Made by a program: the position numbers and the translations under genes. Of a stretch of 64,000 nucleotides of DNA, positions 10,946-20,925 are shown piece by piece. The stretch is taken from positions 196,416,001 to 196,480,000 of the forward strand of contig JBITNC010000001.1 in the NCBI GenBank assembly GCA_050084985.1, given 5' to 3'. The DNA is from Nageia nagi (Eukaryota > Pinophyta). The notes beneath the pieces are model-generated. The model saw only the letters and a list, made by a program, of their open reading frames with translations, did no database searches and was not told the DNA's origin. Within the stretch, counting starts at the first letter, position 1. Every line of letters begins with the position of its first letter.

Positions 10946-11549
10946 CTTTACAAGTTTATTTCTATCATAAGAAAAGCATAAGGAATAACCTAACCAAAAA
11001 ATCCTATGTAAGTTTTGATGATAAAAAACCCTAACCAAACAAATTTAATAGGAATGCATACTAGGATGGTTATTATGCCCTTCCTAGTAGAAAGCTCCAT
11101 GTAGCTATATCGTACAATATGCTCTATGATTTCATAGGATTTGGTTAGGTTTTTTAGCTAATAAATAAAAAATAAAATAAATAAATGATAAACATGTTCA
11201 AATAAGAAAAAAATTAGACAAATATATGAGCATACGAGTACCAGTATGAGGGCTCATCTTAGTAGCACTACCTAGAATGGTCTACAAATATTTTAGGGTA
11301 AGATCATATTATTTTGTTTCAAATATCTAAGAAAATAGGAGTGGTGGATACACATCCAAAAATTCAACTTTATATTTATAGATCTCATTATATGCCCATG
11401 ATAGGTGCACTATACACTCATTATATAACTAAAATTATTGATATACACCCCATAATATAATTATTATATGCTCGTAATATATCTCATTCAAAAATTTTAA
11501 AAAAAATTAATTCTCGCTATACGCTCATATTATAACTGCTATATGCCCA
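10946..11549. other. AT-rich sequence with short atatgcccat-type repeats
   Basis: No gene is seen. From about 11390 to 11549 the phrases tatatgcccatgat, atacaccccataat and tatacgctcatattat recur. They resemble the short repeats at 3.8-4.0 kb. The bases just before the gypsy LTR (gccca, 11545-11549) are the left insertion flank. Confidence 0.4.
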
Positions 11550-12701
11550 TGATCCATAAACCATAAGATTAAAAATTTCAATTTAACCTCTTAAAATGAA
11601 TCAATTCACACTTAAAACAATTAAGTGCTTGTAAAGGAAAATTAGGAATAAACTTGTAAACACAGAGAAGAGAAAAGCATTCACCAAAGAAGAGATAAGC
11701 AAACTTTATCTTGGTTCACCCAATGTGGGCTACATCCAGCTTTAAAAGCTCTCTACTATCAATGGGTGGAATCACTTTACAATTCAAGGTCCTTCAAAAC
11801 CTCCTCTCACATTCACAACACACTCCCAACTCTAAAAATCACAACAAAACTGAAAACACTTTCCAAAATCCTCCCTCTTTCTTTTCTATACAATTTGCTC
11901 CCTTTTTATACAATTTTTGGAGCTAAAACTAGAGAGAATTACAACTAGGAAATTGGGTAAAAAAATACATTTTTAGATACCCATTAATCTCCTTGATCTT
12001 CTTATCAAATTTGGGCTCAAATGGTTGCAAAAATCTTCCAAAATGAGTTTTGAAATTGAAAAACATGCTCTCTAGACTATTTTCAAGCTTATAGGATTAA
12101 TTAGACCAAAAATAGGACCTTAGGTGAATCAAAAATCACCAAAAACCTTAGAAAAATACCAAAATATGTTAAAATACTCCAAAATTGGGTGGGTGCACTA
12201 TGGTGCTGACACATGGCAGGTGATCAGTAGTCAAATGGTCAGACACATGGTCACATTGGTGACTTAGCTGACTGGTGGCTTGCATGGGTGATTTGGCTCA
12301 CATGGACTATCAAACTGGTAGTTAGATAGGTGCACAGTCTCATCTAGGTTGGTGGTCAATAGGCAGCTTGTGTGGGCAATCAACTCCAACATGGTGCTTA
12401 GCTGGCAGTCAACATTCACCCACTGACCTCCATAGTGGTAGTCACTTCCATGCATGCCTCCTCCTCCAATGTGGTCCCTACCATGCCTACATGGGCTGTA
12501 CAGTGGTAGGTGGGTCTTGCCATATTTTTAATTCCTTTTTTTTTTCAAAATTACATAAACTAGACTTAATGCCATAACTTCCACATACGAACTTACATTC
12601 TTGATCCAAAAGAAGCATCAGAAAGCTGAAGACAAGATGATCATAATGAACACACTAAAATGAAGATTATTGATTATTTAAGGGATCCAAATTTTGGATC
12701 A
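11550..12701 (-). repeat. 3' LTR of the gypsy element (1152 bp)
   Basis: On the + strand it begins tgatcc and ends ggatca, a perfect 6-bp terminal inverted repeat with canonical TG/CA ends. Its first 290 bp match 16,664-16,954 at about 93 percent by eye. Bases 12,190-12,520 hold a GC-richer stretch with many degenerate tggt/cacatgg phrases. Open frames in that part are fortuitous. Confidence 0.88.
11901..11910 (-). promoter_or_regulatory. Candidate TATA box in gypsy LTR
   Basis: TATAAAAAGG on the minus strand lies inside the LTR at a position suited to a U3/R boundary. It is assigned by motif only. Confidence 0.45.
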
Positions 12702-12713
12702 TTCCTCCCCACT
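12702..12713 (-). promoter_or_regulatory. Polypurine tract of the gypsy element
   Basis: The minus strand reads AGTGGGGAGGAA immediately before the TGATCC start of the 3' LTR. This is the expected position for plus-strand priming. Confidence 0.75.
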
Positions 12714-12866
12714 GAGAGAGAGATTTTATCCCTAAAAGCATTTAGGATGATGGAATAGGTGAGGGTAGAGCTCCCTCACCCGATCAACTGCATACCACTT
12801 GGCCTTGTGTGGATGTTGGCCCTTCACTCCAATACACCACACCTCATGTATACCACTATGAGATGA

Positions 12867-13532
12867 TCATTGCTTCTTTTCCAATACTGCATCCTCAACC
12901 AACACATTCATGTGCTTAGGGGCTAAATCCTCAACTAATGGTAACATAACATCTGTATCTTCTGCAACTAAGGCTGGTTCATACAACTTCAAGTTCTCAA
13001 CATTAATAATAGAATACATTTGCATATGGGGTGGTAAGTCTAACCAAAATGCATTGTCCCCAACTTGATCAATAATGGTAAATGGACCATACCTTATTGG
13101 TTTCAACTTCCTTCCCTTACCATGTTGTCTCTCCTTGCTAAGATGAAGCCATACCTGATCCCCAACCTAAAATTTATGATCCACTTGATGATGATCATGC
13201 CTCTATGGATGAAATGTTGTACTCCTCTTTAGCTTAGTGTCCATCCTTTCCCACAAAGAAGTCCAAAATTTTCCAAGAAACCTAGAATCCCTGTCAAAAA
13301 TGATAGAAGTAGGAACACCAACACCAAAGTGCCCTAAAATTTGAGATGTATGAGCTTCCCTAATCAAATCATTCCTCTCACCATTAGGAATACAAAGTTT
13401 GCCCAAATGAAAAAGTAATCCATCATACAAATTAAAGTCATGATTTCCAACCTCATTACCAAGACTCAATCTATGATAGACATTTTGAAAATCAGGATCA
13501 ACCACATATTGTTCTTTATACCCATCATGCAT
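12867..13532 (-). pseudogene. gypsy integrase, internally deleted
   Basis: The upstream frame (13,203-13,532) carries the N-terminal part up to [11 protein letters not shown], the start of the HHCC zinc-binding region. It then jumps directly to [19 protein letters not shown], from the middle of the catalytic core. In the family these points are separated by roughly 100 residues that include the Cys pair and the first catalytic Asp, so the enzyme is inactive. Both sides of the junction read GV, suggesting a small homology-mediated deletion. A second jump follows TTFHP near 13,203. The downstream frame (12,867-13,106) then holds the C-terminal segment with KPIRYGPFTIIDQVGDNAF and ENLKLYEP. The segments are in different frames. 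Confidence 0.8.
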
Positions 13533-13763
13533 TAAAGAACTATTTTATAAAATCACAACACTAAAAACTATTGGAGGCCTAGACAACATATCAGCAATTT
13601 TATTTTGAGTACCCTTCTTATACTTAATCACCAAATGAAATTGTTGCAAAAATCAAATCCAATGAAAGTGCCTAGATTGTTGCAACTTAGATTGTGACTG
13701 AAGATATTGCAAGGGTTGATGATTTGTATGAATTATTGTATCTTTTCTTACCAAATAGTGCTT
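13533..13763 (-). pseudogene. Decayed RNase H / connection region of the gypsy pol
   Basis: Between the RNase H core and the integrase, the minus strand continues the pol reading in broken frames with several stops. The context supports it as the end of RNase H and the linker. No key residue can be read with confidence. Confidence 0.5.
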
Positions 13764-13985
13764 CTATTTCTTAACACTTTGAAATAATGCATACAACTCT
13801 TTGTCATATGTGGGATAGATTCTTATTGCATCGATAAACATTTCTAAGTGATAGCAAACTAGATGTTTTTTCTGCAATAAAATTACACCCATAGCATAGT
13901 CACTAGCATCAGTTTCAATTTCAAAAGGTTTATGAAGATTAGGCAAAGCAAGTACTGGAGCATTACTAATTTTCTTTTTAAGCAA
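13764..13985 (-). pseudogene. gypsy RNase H core fragment
   Basis: The frame contains PVLALPNLHKPFEIETDASDY followed by AMGVILLQ, then IYPTYDKELYALFQSVKK. This is the usual start of Ty3/gypsy RNase H (DAS with the first catalytic Asp, then the YDKEL Glu). It joins the preceding RT frame through a stop near 13,990 and ends at a stop at 13,764. Confidence 0.8.
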
Positions 13986-14015
13986 GTCAAAAGCATGTTT
14001 TTCTTTCCCTCCCCA

Positions 14016-15005
14016 CTAAAATCCATGACTCTTTCCTATAATTGCATGAAGTGGAGAAGCCATGTAAGAAAATTTAATAATAAACTTACGTAAATATTGT
14101 ACTACCCCAAGAAAACTCCTAGTTTCTATCACATTAGTGGGAGTAGGCATTTTCAACATAGCCTCAGCTTTTGCAGGATCTATCCTTAATTGGCTTTCAC
14201 CTACAATGTGGCCAAGATAGATTAAACTCTTCCTGATAAACTCATGCTTAGACATTTTCAAATAGAGTTTTGTTTCCCTTAGAAGTTTAAACACTTTACG
14301 AATATGTATCACATGATCTTTCTAATTTTCACTATAAATGAGAATATCATCAAGATACATAATAACAAAATCATCAATGAAAGGCCTTAAAACCTCATTC
14401 ATTACATGCATGAAAGTAGCAGGAGCATTGCATAATCCAAATGGTAAAACCAACTATTCAAATAATCCTTGCCTAGTTTTAAAAGTAGTTTTCCACACAT
14501 TCTCTTCTTTAACTTGTACTTCATGATAACCACTTCTTAGATCTAATTTTGTGAAAAGCCTAGATCTTTGTAATTAATCCATTAAATCATTAATACGTGG
14601 CAAAGGATATCAATTTTTAACCATGATCTTATTTAGTGCCCTGTAATCAACACACATATGCCAAGTTCCATCTTTCTTTGGAATTATAACAATAAGAGAT
14701 CCACATGGTGATGTGCTAGGTCTAATGACTCCTTGATTTAACAATTCCTTGACTTTTTTATTAATTTTTTCAATTTCTAAAATAGAATTTCTATATAAGC
14801 CAATATTAGGAAGTGTAACATCAGGATGTAATTGAATCTTATGTTGTATATCTCTTTTTGGTGGAAGTTCTTTAGGTACTTGAAATAAATCTTCAAATTC
14901 AAAAATTACCTCTTTTACTTCTTCTTTGTATTGTGGTTCACAATCCTCAAGTGACTTTATTATTTCTACTTCATCTTGATATTTCACCATTGCAAGTATA
15001 TACAT
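14016..15005 (-). pseudogene. gypsy reverse transcriptase, broken
   Basis: The N-terminal half (14,610-15,005) includes LNQGVIRPSTSPCGSLIVII, then KKDGTWHMCVDYRALNKI. The central part, 14,313-14,609, contains stops in all frames but retains [12 protein letters not shown], with the YLDD catalytic box at 14,346-14,357. The C-terminal half (14,016-14,312) has LYLKMSKHEF, LGHIVGE and RSFLGVVQYLRKFI, the thumb/connection motifs typical of plant gypsy RT. At least two frame breaks and several stops make it non-functional, although the catalytic box itself is intact. Confidence 0.88.
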
Positions 15006-15032
15006 TTGTCCTGTATTGATTAGTTTCTTTGC

Positions 15033-15502
15033 TTATCCTATAGTAATCAAAGAAATATCCTTTTTCTTACTTTCATGAGCACTAACCATGTATTCAATTC
15101 CATCTTTAATGATTCTATATTTGTTTTTCTTTCTATAAAATAAATCATATCTTTCCCATATATAAGGACTACCATGCACAATCCCACAAATATCCAAAGG
15201 AACAACATCAAGTAAAACTTCATCAATGTAATCCCTATTAATTCCAAATTGCAACTTGCATTGTTGTGTTACCTTCAACTTTGAATTTTATTAACCCATC
15301 CTAATGGATATGGGTTTGGATGGGGTTGAGTAGTGAGTGCAAGTGATTTGATATACTTTTTTGTAATTAAGTTAACTTGAGATCTAGAATCAAATAATGT
15401 ATCAATCCTAGTCTTCTTAGCTTGCACCTTGATATGAAAAAGTTCAAATTTCTTCTTTTCCTCATCTTCATTAGGTGTATTATGTAAAACCATGCATGCC
15501 AT
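15033..15502 (-). pseudogene. gypsy protease and downstream linker, active site altered
   Basis: The upstream frame (15,275-15,502) carries RIDTLFDSRSQVNLI followed by TKKYIKSL. Retroviral-type aspartic proteases need D-S/T-G. Here the triad reads DSR (about 15,383-15,391), so the catalytic Gly is lost. The second frame (15,033-15,278) continues with IDEVLLDVVPLDICGIVHGS and RYDLFYRKKNKYRI, the usual region between protease and RT. The two frames overlap by 4 bases and differ in phase. Confidence 0.78.
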
Positions 15503-15541
15503 TTTATCATCTACATCTGAACCATACTCAATTTCCTTAGT

Positions 15542-16477
15542 AATAGTATTTGTTTATTTCCTTTGACCTTTAGGTTTAGGGAGTAATTCAGGATGCAATT
15601 TCCAACATTTAGCCTCTAAATGACCTTCTTTTTGACAATGTGCACATACATCTTTAGACTTCTCTTTTTGTGTAGTAGACATAGTTTTCTTTTTCCCCTT
15701 TCCTTTGTCTTTTTCAAAATCATTATTACTATTGTTATTGGAAGCATTTTTCTTTTTACCATCCTTAACAAATTTTCCCCTTTCTTCTAAGTGAGTGGCT
15801 TGTATAGAAACTTTATACAAATCATTTGGATCAAACATCAATATTGTATGCCTTAAATAATTATGCAAACCACCAATATACTTAAGAAGAGTATCTTGGG
15901 AATCAAGAGGAATACCTAGCATCGTAGCTCTTCTTCAGAATTTCGTAGTGTACTCTTGCACACTTTGCCCTTTGCCTTGACGGAAAGTTTATCATTCCAT
16001 GATTGCCTTTTACCGATAACCCAAAGGATAAAATTGATTTCTTAGCAATTGTACAAAATGAGTCCAAGAAGAAATACAAGCTTGAATAGATTCATTCTTA
16101 CTTTGTAAACAACTTTTCCACCAAATAAGTGCATTACCACTCATTTTAAGAGTTGCTAATTGGATTTTATCCTCATCTCTTACAATTGTTTGAATTCTAT
16201 GATATACTTCAATTTGTTTAATCCAATGGTCTAATTTCTCAGCATTCACTTCTCCAATAAAAGTAGGAAAATCAAATTTAACTTCCAATTTGAAAGGAGA
16301 ACTTTGAAAAACACTATGTGTAACATCATTGTCAATTTTATTACATTCACTAGTTTCACCTTCATTTTTCTTGTATTGTTGTTCTTGAAAATGTTGGAAT
16401 TGTAGAGACATTTTCTAGAATATTGTGGCAAGATTAGCAATTTGCTTCTCCACATTAGACCCTCCTTCATTGGCCAT
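15542..16477 (-). pseudogene. gypsy gag with CCHC zinc knuckle, broken
   Basis: The best start is the ATG at 16,477 (MANEGGSNVEKQIANLATIF), about 170 bases downstream of the PBS, followed by a TAG. The next frame (16,010-16,411) holds the capsid-like retrotransposon gag region with LDHWIKQIEVYHRIQ and ALIWWKSCLQS. After a frame break, the C-terminal frame (15,554-15,922) ends with CAHCQKEGHLEAKC (C-x2-C-x4-H-x4-C), a complete zinc knuckle, in a Lys-rich context. Two disruptions, near 16,415 and 15,930-16,010, inactivate it. Confidence 0.85.
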
Positions 16478-16647
16478 GGTTCCAAGCTCTCTTTACTTCT
16501 TTAGCAAAACTCTAGAACCAATTTTTGGATCCTCCTCCACAAATTCTCCTTCTCTTTTCTTGCTTTGTGACTTGGTATACATGCAAGAACACTTTCCAAA
16601 CACCAACAACAATCTCAAAAATAAATGTTATCCTAATGATTCAACTT

Positions 16648-16659
16648 GGTCTGATACCA
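16648..16659 (-). promoter_or_regulatory. Primer-binding site (initiator Met tRNA) of the gypsy element
   Basis: The minus strand reads TGGTATCAGACC, one base from the plant iMet consensus TGGTATCAGAGC. It lies 4 bases from the LTR end. Confidence 0.75.
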
Positions 16660-16663
16660 AACT

Positions 16664-16954
16664 TTATCCATAAACCATAAGATTAAAAATTTCAATTTAA
16701 CCTCTTCAAATGAATCAATTCACATTTAAAATAATTAAGTGCTTGTAAAAGAAAATTAGGAATAAACTTGTAAACACAGAGAAGAGAAAAGCATTCACCA
16801 AAGAAGAGACAAGCAAACTTTATCCTAGTTCACCCAATGTGGGCTACATCTAGCTCAAAAGCTCTCTACTATCAATGGGTGGAATCACTTTACAAGGCCT
16901 TCAAGGTCCTTCAAAACCTCCTCTCACATTCACAACACACTCCCAGCTCTGAAA
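16664..16954 (-). repeat. 5' LTR of the gypsy element, truncated
   Basis: It matches 11,550-11,842 with scattered substitutions and small indels. Homology stops after ctctgaaa at about 16,953. The terminal TG of the 3' LTR copy corresponds here to TT, so one end base is mutated. Confidence 0.82.
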
Positions 16955-16976
16955 TGAAGGAATTAGACCTACTCTA

Positions 16977-17867
16977 TGTTGGGTATGTTTCATCCTTTGT
17001 AAAGGAAATATCATGTACAACTATGTTTTGATGCAGGTAAGAAACGAAGGTACTTTTTTGCTCCAAATGGGACAAAATTTTACATGTAGATTCTACACAT
17101 CCATACCTTTCCAATGGTATAAATAATGCATAAAATAGAGCTCTGAGTCAAAATTTATGACTTCTACAAGTTGGTTGTTTTTATAGGGACTGCAACTACG
17201 TTTTCCAAGGGGATACAGTTGGACAAAATATAATGGGTGGTTTTAACCCATGGTTTTATGCTCATTGTATTGTAATACTACTATGTGGTTTTTGTATGGA
17301 TTTATCTTATAAATATGGTAGTGTAATATGCATCAATTATCCTTTGGATCAATGCTTTTGCCTTGGGTTGGGCATGGAAGAGCATGATGGAGTATCCTAG
17401 AAGGATCTTGGATTAGTGTGTATGCCCTAGGTTGGGCATGGGAGCACATGATGGTGGATCTTAGATTAGATCTTGAGAGAATCAAGTATGCTCAAGATTT
17501 GGGCATGTCACATGGTGATAGTGTGTGGTAATGCCTGTGATGGCATTATGGAAGGATGTCCATGGAGGCATTGCTTGTAATCATGGTGGAGTGATTGTAT
17601 TATGGGTGAAGAAGAAATCCATGTTTGAGGAGCCTGTTGGGAGATGGAGAGAAGAGGGTGTTGCAGCAAGATTATTATTTGGTTCTTCTTTCATTGTAAT
17701 TTGTAATTGCCAGAATAATGGAATTACTATGTTGGTGCTTCTCGAAGTATGTAACTCAAAGATGTTGAGTGAACCTTGTTAAATTTGGTGTTCTTCTTTT
17801 GTCTGCATGATTTAGTTCTGTTGTTAATTAGTTTGCTTCACTTAAATCAGAATGGTAAATCCCAACA
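16977..17867 (+). repeat. 5' LTR of the non-autonomous element (891 bp)
   Basis: Its terminal inverted ends are TGTTGGG/CCCAACA. A TATA box, tataaata, lies at 17,308-17,315. An 85-codon open frame (17,525-17,782) lies inside and is preserved in the other LTR, but it has no recognisable domain and is probably fortuitous. Confidence 0.92.
17308..17315 (+). promoter_or_regulatory. Candidate TATA box in the non-autonomous LTR
   Basis: tataaata lies about one third into the LTR, followed by a plausible R region. The same box is at 18,832-18,839 in the other LTR. Confidence 0.5.
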
Positions 17868-18500
17868 ATTGGTATCAGAGCTTAAGGTTGGGTGGATTCT
17901 AGTTTAAGTGGAAGCTGGAGCTAAAGAAAAAATGGGTTGCAGGAATTGTAACCAGGTTTGAGCTTGTATTCTGAACTAAGGAAATCGGATTGTTGCAAGA
18001 TAAGATTGGCCATCTCTTTTGCCCTATCCCTTCCTAGATTCTGCATACGAAAGCTTGTAATTAGAAAGGTAGAGTTTTCAATGTATTATTCTTGACTGTG
18101 GAAAGCAGGAGATTGGTGAAGCAGTGGGACCATTGAAAAAAAAAAGAATAAGGTAGATTGTCTTGTTGCTTGTTGATCACAGGAGAAGGTGCAAGGTTGA
18201 CACTAATCTGGTGTGGTGGTTCAAAGCATGGTGAAAGAACAATCTGGAGGAGGTGAATATCCTTGGTGTGGCTTGAAGATGATCTTCAGCAGAGGCAATA
18301 GTGGTGGAGCTATTGTGAATCAGTCTGTGTCCTTGGATAAATGTTGTAGATGTTTAATGTGTGATTTGGATTATATTGGTGATTACACATGGAGTGGGAG
18401 TTCTGAGTAAATTTATATTCAAGCTTGAATATATGGGTTGGATTGGTGAGTTTTTTAGGATTGGTTGATCTCTTTGCAAAGGATTCAACAAGTGGGAGAT
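17868..18500 (+). other. Internal region of the non-autonomous element (PBS to PPT)
   Basis: The PBS TGGTATCAGAGC is at 17,870-17,881 and matches the 3' end of plant initiator Met tRNA. The PPT aagtgggaga is at 18,490-18,499. The 633 bases between have no retroviral motif. One 65-codon open frame (18,213-18,410) has a mixed composition without a known domain. The region probably only carries packaging and priming signals. Confidence 0.85.
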
Positions 18501-19391
18501 TGTTGGGTATGTTTCATCCTTTGTAAAGGAAATATCATGTACAACTATGTTTTGATGCAGGTAAGAAACGAAGGTACTTTTTTGCTCCAAATGGGACAAA
18601 ATTTTACATGTAGATTCTACACATCCATACCTTTCCAATGGTATAAATAATGCATAAAACAGAGCTCTGAGTCAAAATTTATGACTTCTACAAGTTGGTT
18701 GTTTTTATAGGGACTGCAACTACGTTTTCCAAGGGGATACAGTTGGACAAAATATAATGGGTGGTTTTAACCCATGGTTTTATGCTCATTGTATTGTAAT
18801 ACTACTATGTGGTTTTTGTATGGATTTATCTTATAAATATGGTAGTGTAATATGCATCAATTATCCTTTGGATCAATGCTTTTGCCTTGGGTTGGGCATG
18901 GAAGAGCATGATGGAGTATCCTAGAAGGATCTTGGATTAGTGTGTATGCCCTAGGTTGGGCATGGGAGCACATGATGGTGGATCTTAGATTAGATCTTGA
19001 GAGAATCAAGTATGCTCAAGATTTGGGCATGTCACATGGTGATAGTGTGTGGTAATGCCTGTGATGGCATTATGGAAGGATGTCCATGGAGGCATTGCTT
19101 GTAATCATGGTGGAGTGATTGTATTATGGGTGAAGAAGAAATCCATGTTTGAGGAGCCTGTTGGGAGATGGAGAGAAGAGGGTGTTGCAGCAAGATTATT
19201 GTTTGGTTCTTCTTTCATTGTAATTTGTAATTGCCAGAATAATGGAATTACTATGTTGGTGCTTCTCGAAGGATGTAACTCAAAGATGTTGAGTGAACCT
19301 TGTTAAATTTGGTGTTCTTCTTTTGTCTGCATGATTTAGTTCTGTTGTTAATTAGTTTGCTTCACTTAAATCAGAATGGTAAATCCCAACA
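18501..19391 (+). repeat. 3' LTR of the non-autonomous element (891 bp)
   Basis: It is almost identical to the 5' LTR, with no length difference. The few differences seen are single substitutions. Confidence 0.92.
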
Positions 19392-19864
19392 ATCTAATCC
19401 TCAAGGTCTAAGAATAGGAAACTCAATCATTCATCATCTACAAGCTAATAACACCATTCACACAAGATAATACAAATATAATGTGGTTCCTCCCTCCTTG
19501 GGAGTACATCCACAACTAGTTCTCTATTCTCAATCTATACACCTCTTACAACAATTCTCTTTCTCTCCTACACAAACTAGTAGAGTAATTTTACTCCAAA
19601 TCTTAGTTATGTTACAAGAGGAGAGGCCCTCTATTTATAGCTTGAGAGCACCTCCCTAACCTCCCTTTAACCCAAGGGTAAGGTTAGGGTTACAATAAAT
19701 GTATCACCTAACTTTAACCTACCAACTAACCCCATGGTAAGGTCAAAGTCCACACATAATAAAGAATTCAATTAATCCCTTAAGGTATCTACATATCCTT
19801 TAAGTGATTAATTGAATTTACAAGGAGTTTAGATATTTACAATATTTTATTACAAATTCTAACA

Positions 19865-19875
19865 CTCCCCCTTAA
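19865..19875 (-). promoter_or_regulatory. Polypurine tract of the copia element at 16,955-24,865
   Basis: The minus strand reads TTAAGGGGGAG directly before the TGTTAGAA start of the LTR, the classical copia arrangement. Confidence 0.8.
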
Positions 19876-20337
19876 TGCAATATTGGGATAGAGCGTAGAA
19901 GAGAGAAGAGAGAGAGTAAGAGAGAGTTCTCCTCCATAGAGATACAAGTGGAGATGAGAACATTTACATATTTGAGAATCTTTTTGAGAACTAGTATGAG
20001 ACTCACTACATGACCATTTGATGAAATGGTTTACAATACAATCATTAACCACAATTAGTTTCACTGTACATAGTAGTTGATCAACTTTAAGCTGACATGT
20101 GAGTCTCCATGAGCTTGCTTACACAAGGTGAGTAACCTGTATTTTTGAAGAAGATCCTGCATGCTACAAGCAACTCATGAACAAAATTAGTTAGATGCAT
20201 CATATATTCAAATAAGAGAATCAAATAATTCCATCTTATAAATAACTAATCAATGGTGCACTATAAGTCATCACGGAGATGCCAAGCCATCACTCATAGT
20301 CACCTATTGTATATAGACATGTGTTGATTATTAATAG
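19876..20337 (-). other. 3' non-coding region of the copia element
   Basis: This is the part between the repeat array and the PPT. A GA-rich stretch on the + strand (about 19,890-19,930) and no coding motif are seen. Confidence 0.5.
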
Positions 20338-20851
20338 AGCATAAAAATTGTACAACAAGTTTCTCACGTAGAGCAAACTTACCACAGAGGTATAAAATGT
20401 ACAACAAGTTCCTCACATAGAGCAAACTTACCATAGAGGTTATATTAATTATATGTTCAAAAAATTGTACAAGTTTCTCATGCAGAGCAAACTTACCATG
20501 GAGGTATAAAATGTACAACAAGTTTTTCACATAGAGCAAACTTACCATGCAGGTATAAAAATGTACAACAAGTTTGTCATGCAGAACAAACTTACCATGG
20601 AGGTATAAAATATACAACAAGTTTGTCATGCAGAGCAAACTTACCATGGAGGTATAAAAATGTACAACAAGTTTGTCATGTAGAGAAAACTTACCACGGA
20701 GGTATAAAATGTACAAGTTTGTCATGCAGAGCAAACTTACCATGGAGGTATAAAAATATACAACAAGTTTGTCACACAAAGCAAACTTACCACGGAGGTA
20801 TAAAATGTACAACAAGTTTATCACGCAAAGCAAACTTACCATAGAGGTATA
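20338..20851 (-). repeat. Tandem array, unit about 49-50 bp, about 10 copies, in copia 3' region
   Basis: The unit on the + strand is close to acaagtttgtcatgcagagc followed by aaacttaccatggaggtata and a short A-rich spacer. Copies vary by a few bases, and one copy has an AT-rich insertion (about 20,440-20,470). Units are not a multiple of three, so the 180-codon minus-strand open frame running through the array reads successive units in different phases. I regard it as a by-product. On the minus strand nearly every unit contains GGTAAGT, which equals a plant 5' splice-site consensus. Confidence 0.88.
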
Positions 20852-20925
20852 TCATAATCAACACACACTATATAACAACAATAAAAGAGCCTCTTAGAGG
20901 TGAAGTTATCATCACTAACAAAAGT

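Larger units (their letters stand above)
11550..16954 (-). mobile_element. Ty3/gypsy LTR retrotransposon, degraded, 5' LTR truncated
   Basis: Read on the minus strand, the order is a truncated 5' LTR (16,664-16,954), PBS (16,648-16,659), gag with CCHC knuckle, protease, RT, RNase H, integrase, PPT (12,702-12,713) and 3' LTR (11,550-12,701). The order PR-RT-RH-IN makes it Ty3/gypsy. The integrase has a C-terminal GPF/Y-like segment (YGPFTII) but no clear chromodomain. Several frameshifts, stops and internal deletions inactivate it. Its 5' LTR homology stops at about 16,953, where a second family of sequence begins, consistent with a copia insertion into this LTR. The missing remainder of the 5' LTR was not found elsewhere in the window. 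Confidence 0.88.
16977..19391 (+). mobile_element. Compact non-autonomous LTR retrotransposon, very young
   Basis: Two 891-bp LTRs (16,977-17,867 and 18,501-19,391) flank a 633-bp internal region. The LTRs start TGTTGGG and end CCCAACA. By eye they differ at only about three positions (near 17,139, 17,679 and 17,741), so the insertion is recent. The PBS TGGTATCAGAGC starts 3 bases after the first LTR, and a purine tract, aagtgggaga, precedes the second. The flanks ctcta (16,972-16,976) and atcta (19,392-19,396) match at 4 of 5 positions and probably are the target-site duplication. No gag or pol motif is present, so it needs proteins from another element. With LTRs longer than typical TRIMs and a body far shorter than LARDs, it falls between the named classes. 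Confidence 0.92.
16955..19864 (-). repeat. 3' LTR of the copia element, split by an insertion
   Basis: The piece at 19,392-19,864 begins TGTTAGAATTTG on the minus strand, right after the PPT. The other piece is 16,955-16,976 (+ strand tgaaggaattagacctactc). Removing the insertion and one target copy gives an LTR of about 490 bp with TG...CA ends. A TATAAATAG box lies at 19,631-19,639 on the minus strand. Confidence 0.62.

Noticed and set aside
12264-12577. Open frames on both strands in a GC-richer stretch of the gypsy LTR
   Set aside because: They lie inside U3 of the LTR, in degenerate tggt/cacatgg phrases. Repetitive composition explains them.
17525-17782. 85-codon open frame in both LTRs of the young element (also 19,049-19,306)
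   Set aside because: Its preservation in both copies follows from the near identity of the two LTRs, not from selection. No domain is seen.
20300-20842. 180-codon minus-strand open frame that could be taken for a membrane protein
   Set aside because: It is a direct translation of the 49-50-bp tandem repeat, with successive units read in different phases. It lies in the 3' non-coding part of a copia element.
20338-20851. CRISPR-like regular repeats
   Set aside because: The units are contiguous tandem repeats without unique spacers, and the host is a plant.
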